In this document: piece by piece, positions 60,406 to 64,000 of the stretch
Layout of the letters: each line of letters starts with the position of its first letter
Position numbering within the stretch: the first letter of the stretch is position 1
Origin: Streptomyces sp. NBC_01216
GTDB lineage: Bacteria; Actinomycetota; Actinomycetes; Streptomycetales; Streptomycetaceae
Reading direction: 5' to 3'
DNA length: 64,000 nt
NCBI RefSeq assembly: GCF_035994945.1
Contig: NZ_CP108677.1
Span: 1-64,000, forward strand
Translations under genes and position numbers: made by a program
The notes under the pieces: generated by a model
Databases searched by the model: none
The model's input: only the letters and a program-made list of their open reading frames with translations
What the model was told of the DNA's origin: nothing

Positions 60406-62403
60406 TCATGCGGCGGCGGGGACCTTGGCGTCCGCGTCCGCGCCGGTGGCGGCCGGGGTGGCGCCCCCGGCCGCGGTCTCCGGCTTGCGGTGGCTCTTGA
60501 GCAGCACCACCAGGGCGGCGGTGACCGCCGTGCCGGCCGCGATGGCCAGCAGGAAGAGCAGCGGATTCCCGATCAGCGGGACGACGAAGACGCCGCCGTG
60601 CGGAGCGCGGAGCGTGGTGCCGAACGCCATCGCCAAGGCACCGGTCACGGCTCCGCCGGCCATCGCGGACGGGATCACGCGCAGCGGGTCCGCCGCGGCG
60701 AACGGGATGGCGCCCTCGCTGATGAAGGAGGCACCGAGGACCCAGGCCGCCTTGCCGTTGTCCCGCTCCGTCTTCGTGAACAGCTTCCCGCGCACGGTCG
60801 TCGCCAGCGCCATGCCCAGCGGCGGGACCATACCCGCCGCCATGACGGCGGCCATGACCTTGAGGCTGCCGTCGGTGGGGTCGGCGAGGCCGCCGACGGC
60901 GAAGGCGTAAGCCACCTTGTTGACCGGACCGCCGAGGTCGAAGCACATCATGAGGCCGAGCAGGACCCCGAGCAGGACGGCATTGCCGCCGGACAGGCCA
61001 CCCAGCCAGTCGGTCAGGGCCTTCTGCAGGGAGGCGATGGGCTTGCCAACGACGACGAACATCAGGAATCCGACGACGGCGGACGAGATCAGCGGGATCA
61101 CGACCACAGGCATGACACCGCGCAGCACGGACGGGACATGGACGCGCTGGACGGCCTTCACCACGGCCCCCGCGATCAGACCGGCGGCGAGCCCGCCGAG
61201 GAAGCCTGCCTCGATGGTGACCGCGAGCGCGCCGCCGACGAAGCCCGGTACGAGGCCGGGTCTGTCGGCCATGCCGTAGGCGATGTATCCGGCGAGCACG
61301 GGGACGAGGAAGCCGAACGCGGCGCCGCCGATCTGGAACATCAGCGCGGCCCAGCTCGCGGCCTCCGTCCACACGAAGTGCTCGGCGACGGAGGGGGCGC
61401 TGTTGATCTCGTAGCCGCCGACGGCGAAGGCGAGGGCGATGAGCAGGCCGCCCGCGGCGACGAACGGCACCATGTAACTGACTCCGGTCATCAGCCACTT
61501 GCGCAGCCGGGTGCCGAAGTGGTCGCCGAGGGCGCCGGTGTCCATGGGTGCGGGACCGACTGCCGCGGCGGTTCTCTCGCCGCGTTCGGCCCTGCCCCGT
61601 ACCTCCGCTACGAGTTCGGCGGGCCGGTTGATCGCGGCCTTGACCCCGGCGTCGACGGTGGGCTTGCCGGCGAACCGTTCCTTCTCCCTGACCTCGACGT
61701 CATGGGCCAGGATCACACCGTGGGCCGCCGCGATCACATCAGGATCGAGCCGGGCGAATCCGGCCGAGCCCTGTGTCTCGACGACGATCTCGACTCCCGC
61801 CGCCTCGCCGGCCTTCTGGAGGGACTCGGCGGCCATGTAGGTGTGGGCGATCCCGGTGGGGCAGGAGGTGACGGCCACGATCCGGAACGGCGCGGCCTCA
61901 GGCGCAGGGGTGCCCGCCGGGACCTCGCCGGGCGCCGGGCCGTCCGCGGGCGTGGCCGGAGCCTCGTCCCCGCGGACCAGGGCCGCGACCGCCGCCGGGT
62001 CGCGCTCCGCGCGGAGCGCGGCGGTGAAGGCGGGGTCCATGAGCCGCCGGGCCAGCGACGACAGGATCGTCAGGTGGTCGTCGTCCGCGCCCGCCGGCGC
62101 GGCTATCAGGAAGATCAGGTCGGCCGGCCCGTCCGGGGCACCGAAGTCGATGCCGGAGGCGCTGCGGCCGAAGGCGAGGGTCGGGGCGGTGACATGCTCG
62201 CTGCGGCAGTGCGGAATGCCGATGCCACCGTCGAGTCCGGTGGGCATCTGGGCCTCGCGTGCCGCCACGTCGGCGAGGAAGCCGTCGATGTCGGTGACGC
62301 GCCCGGCGGCCACCATCCGCTCGGCGAGGGACCGTGCGGCGGCTTGCTTGGTCTCGGCGGACAGGTCGACGTCGACCAGTCCTGCGGTGATCAACTCACT
62401 CAT
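60406..62403 (-). CDS. fruA: PTS fructose transporter IIABC
   Basis: A 665-residue fusion; ATG 62403 follows AAGGAG. IIA (residues 1-150): GIGIPHCRSEHV with the phosphorylated His. IIB (about 185-290): VTSCPTGIAHTYMAAE with the phosphorylated Cys. IIC (about 315-640): many membrane spans, including GVSYMVPFVAAGGLLIALAFAV, FDLGGPVNKVAYAF and ISEGAIPFAAADPLRVIPS. Order A-B-C is usual for actinomycete FruA. It imports fructose as fructose 1-phosphate, the substrate of the upstream fruK. Confidence 0.92.
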   Translation of the reverse strand: MSELITAGLVDVDLSAETKQAAARSLAERMVAAGRVTDIDGFLADVAAREAQMPTGLDGGIGIPHCRSEHVTAPTLAFGRSASGIDFGAPDGPADLIFLIAAPAGADDDHLTILSSLARRLMDPAFTAALRAERDPAAVAALVRGDEAPATPADGPAPGEVPAGTPAPEAAPFRIVAVTSCPTGIAHTYMAAESLQKAGEAAGVEIVVETQGSAGFARLDPDVIAAAHGVILAHDVEVREKERFAGKPTVDAGVKAAINRPAELVAEVRGRAERGERTAAAVGPAPMDTGALGDHFGTRLRKWLMTGVSYMVPFVAAGGLLIALAFAVGGYEINSAPSVAEHFVWTEAASWAALMFQIGGAAFGFLVPVLAGYIAYGMADRPGLVPGFVGGALAVTIEAGFLGGLAAGLIAGAVVKAVQRVHVPSVLRGVMPVVVIPLISSAVVGFLMFVVVGKPIASLQKALTDWLGGLSGGNAVLLGVLLGLMMCFDLGGPVNKVAYAFAVGGLADPTDGSLKVMAAVMAAGMVPPLGMALATTVRGKLFTKTERDNGKAAWVLGASFISEGAIPFAAADPLRVIPSAMAGGAVTGALAMAFGTTLRAPHGGVFVVPLIGNPLLFLLAIAAGTAVTAALVVLLKSHRKPETAAGGATPAATGADADAKVPAAA

Positions 62404-62548
62404 CACGCGGCTCCTTGCTCGCGAACCGCCGCGGGGGCGGTGGTGGGACATGGTGGTGCTGCATCCGCCGGGCGGGCCCCGCCGGAGCCGGTGCGGTGGT
62501 ACCGCGCTCCGGTACGAGGGGGACGGAGGGCCCGGCCCGGACGGACGA

Positions 62549-63496
62549 TCATGGCGCCGGCTCCCCGAGGACCCGGTCCAGCGGGACGGACCGGGTGACC
62601 GTCACCGCCGCCGGATCCAGGTGGCCGGGTGACGGCATCACGCTCCCCGGCAGCTGGACGGCGGCGGTTCCGTGGGCGACGGCGGCGGCGAGGGCGGCGG
62701 GGCCGCTGCCGCCGGCGCTGAGGAAACCCGCCAGGGACGCGTCCCCGGCACCGACGTTGCTGCGGACCGCCTCGGCGGGCGCATGGCCGAACCAGGTGCC
62801 GGTGTCGTCGACGAGCAACTGGCCGTCGGCGCCCAGACTGGCCAGTACCGCCAGGGCTCCCCGTTCGCGCAGCTCCTCCGCCGCCTTGACGGCGTCGCCG
62901 ACGGTGGCGAGGGGGCGCCCGACGGCCTCGGCGAGTTCCTCGGCGTTGGGTTTGACCACGTCGGGCCCTTCCCGCAGCGCGGTCGTCAGGGCCGCGCCGG
63001 AGGTGTCGAGGGCGACCCGGGCGCCTGCCCGGTGGAGGCGTGCCACCAGCTCGGCGTACCATTCGGGGCGCAGACCGCGCGGCAGGCTGCCGCAGCAGGC
63101 GATCCACTCCGCGTCGGCGGAGCGGGTCCGTACCGTCTCCAGCAGCGCCTCGGCCTCCGCGGCCGTGAGGTCGGGGCCGGCCGCGTTCACCTTGGTGAGG
63201 GTGCCGTCGGGTTCGACGAGCGTGATGTTGACGCGGGTGGAGCCGGCCACGGGGACACCGGCGGCCTCGATGCCGTGTTCCCCCAGCAACCGGTCGAGCA
63301 GCGCGCCCTCGGGCCCGCCGAGCGGCACCACGGCCACGGTGCGGTGACCGGCGGCGGCGACCGCACGGGACACGTTGACGCCCTTGCCGCCGGGGTCGAC
63401 GCGGTCCCTGGCGGCGCGCAGCACCGCTCCGCGGTCCAGGGACGGCAGTTCGTAGGTACGGTCCAGGCTCGGGTTCGGGGTGATGGTGAGGATCAT
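62549..63496 (-). CDS. fruK: 1-phosphofructokinase
   Basis: A 315-residue PfkB-family kinase. MILTITPNPSLDRTYEL is the FruK start. GGKGVNVSRAVAAAG binds sugar phosphate. The C-terminal VGAGDASLAGFLSA contains the catalytic Asp (GAGD motif). It makes fructose 1,6-bisphosphate from the FruA product. It overlaps the fruR stop by ATGA; fruA begins 145 bases downstream. Confidence 0.92.
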   Translation of the reverse strand: MILTITPNPSLDRTYELPSLDRGAVLRAARDRVDPGGKGVNVSRAVAAAGHRTVAVVPLGGPEGALLDRLLGEHGIEAAGVPVAGSTRVNITLVEPDGTLTKVNAAGPDLTAAEAEALLETVRTRSADAEWIACCGSLPRGLRPEWYAELVARLHRAGARVALDTSGAALTTALREGPDVVKPNAEELAEAVGRPLATVGDAVKAAEELRERGALAVLASLGADGQLLVDDTGTWFGHAPAEAVRSNVGAGDASLAGFLSAGGSGPAALAAAVAHGTAAVQLPGSVMPSPGHLDPAAVTVTRSVPLDRVLGEPAP

Positions 63497-64000
63497 GCGC
63501 GGACGACCTCCGTGCCCTGCGCCTCGATGGCGCGGGCGTCGTCGGGCGCGAGGCCCGTGTCGGTGATCAGCAGGTCGACGTCCGCGAGGTCGCCGAAGCG
63601 GGCGAAGTGCTGCTGCCCGTACTTGGTGGAGTCGGCCAGCAGGACGACCCTGCGGGCGGCGCCGATGACGGCCCTCTTGACCGCCGCCTCCGCCAGGTCG
63701 GGAGTGGTCAGGCCGCCGTCGGGGGTGAATCCGTTGGTGGCGAGGAAGACGACGTCGGCCTTGATCTCGGCGTACGCCCGCAGCGCCCAGGCGTCGACGG
63801 CGGCGCGGGTGCGGTGTCTCACCCGGCCTCCGACGAGGTGGAGGGCGATGCCCGGGTGGTCGGCGAGCCGGGCGGCGACGGGCAGCGCATGGGTCACGAC
63901 CGTCAGTACCGAATCCACCGGGAGCACCGCGGCCAGCCGGGCGGCCGTGGTGCCGGCGTCCAGGATGACGCTGCCGTCGGCGGGGAGTTCGGCGAGCGCG
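63493..64000 (-). CDS. fruR: DeoR-family fructose regulator, partial
   Basis: The C-terminal 168 codons of a DeoR-type repressor, cut by the window edge. LDAGTTAARLAAVLP, VVTHALPVAARLADHPGIALHLVGG, FLATNGFTPDGGLTTPDLAEAAVKRAVI and DSTKYGQQHFARFG are the DeoR sugar-phosphate sensor signature. The N-terminal HTH lies beyond the window. It is coupled to fruK by ATGA and is expected to repress the operon until fructose 1-phosphate binds. Confidence 0.88.
   Translation of the reverse strand, partial: ALAELPADGSVILDAGTTAARLAAVLPVDSVLTVVTHALPVAARLADHPGIALHLVGGRVRHRTRAAVDAWALRAYAEIKADVVFLATNGFTPDGGLTTPDLAEAAVKRAVIGAARRVVLLADSTKYGQQHFARFGDLADVDLLITDTGLAPDDARAIEAQGTEVVRA

Noticed and set aside
59656..62598. 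980-codon plus-strand frame over the PTS genes
   Set aside because: Antisense shadow of ptsI, ptsH and fruA; low-complexity Gly/Arg/Asp sequence.
1..64000. tRNA, rRNA or tmRNA genes
   Set aside because: No cloverleaf-like or rRNA-like segment was recognised by eye; a tRNA scan would be needed to be certain.

Overview
The window is high-GC actinomycete DNA, most probably from a Streptomyces linear replicon end or arm. Supporting signs are the codon use, many GTG/TTG starts, WhiB and Lsr2-type regulators, DUF6207-type small proteins, a TtrA-like helicase-associated-domain helicase beside a cluster of short palindromes, and a Replic_Relax/MobF/ParAB plasmid backbone. Most of bases 1-58100 is accessory, mosaic DNA. 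Roughly the last 6 kb is a coherent sugar-PTS operon.

Layout. 1-240: palindrome cluster resembling a Streptomyces telomere. 523-3498: small nucleoside-deoxyribosyltransferase-like protein and a large DEAD/DEAH helicase. 3.3-8.3 kb: IS4 and IS630 relics around two secreted proteins, one a CdtB-like nuclease fused to lectin-like and P-domain modules. 8.5-13.6 kb: plasmid core (Replic_Relax protein, iteron-like repeats, MobF relaxase). 13.8-19.3 kb: broken genes (frameshifted small gene, two inverted DNA-ligase relics) mixed with a tectonin lectin, an HNH lipoprotein, a DUF6207 protein and a propeller-like protein. 19.6-24.3 kb: SOS-type cassette dnaE2 plus a catalytically degenerate Y-family (ImuB-like) gene behind a near-consensus LexA box. 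24.2-26.3 kb: parAB with two identical palindromic repeats inside parB. 26.4-28.6 kb: convergent three-gene regulatory operon.

29.5-35.9 kb: a tightly packed nine-gene minus-strand operon (small protein, WhiB, Lsr2-domain protein, OB-like protein, HNH protein, histidine phosphatase, divergent MetRS-like protein, APH-like kinase, nucleotidyltransferase). I do not recognise this combination and it is the best candidate for an undescribed system. 36.0-40.0 kb: three-gene recombinase module (tyrosine recombinase, small HTH protein, 837-residue zinc-knuckle protein with a degenerate recombinase-like C terminus). A fragment of a second such large protein lies at 55.6-56.1 kb.

40.2-47.2 kb: secreted beta-propeller, repeat and metalloprotease/lectin proteins, with an intact IS1380 element inserted exactly at a stop codon and a relic of another. 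47.2-50.6 kb: chain of small genes with a GGDEF protein, a truncated ASCH-like gene and a gene with an in-frame amber codon. 50.6-54.2 kb: Tn554-like pair of tyrosine recombinases. 54.4-58.1 kb: small genes and two inverted IS256 copies. 58.15-64.0 kb: fruR (partial)-fruK-fruA-ptsH-ptsI, a self-contained fructose phosphotransferase system, all on the minus strand.

Most convincing genes have a Shine-Dalgarno sequence. Many neighbours overlap by ATGA or GTGA, which supports the operon calls. No tRNA, rRNA or CRISPR array was seen. All functions come from reading motifs by eye; no database search was possible.
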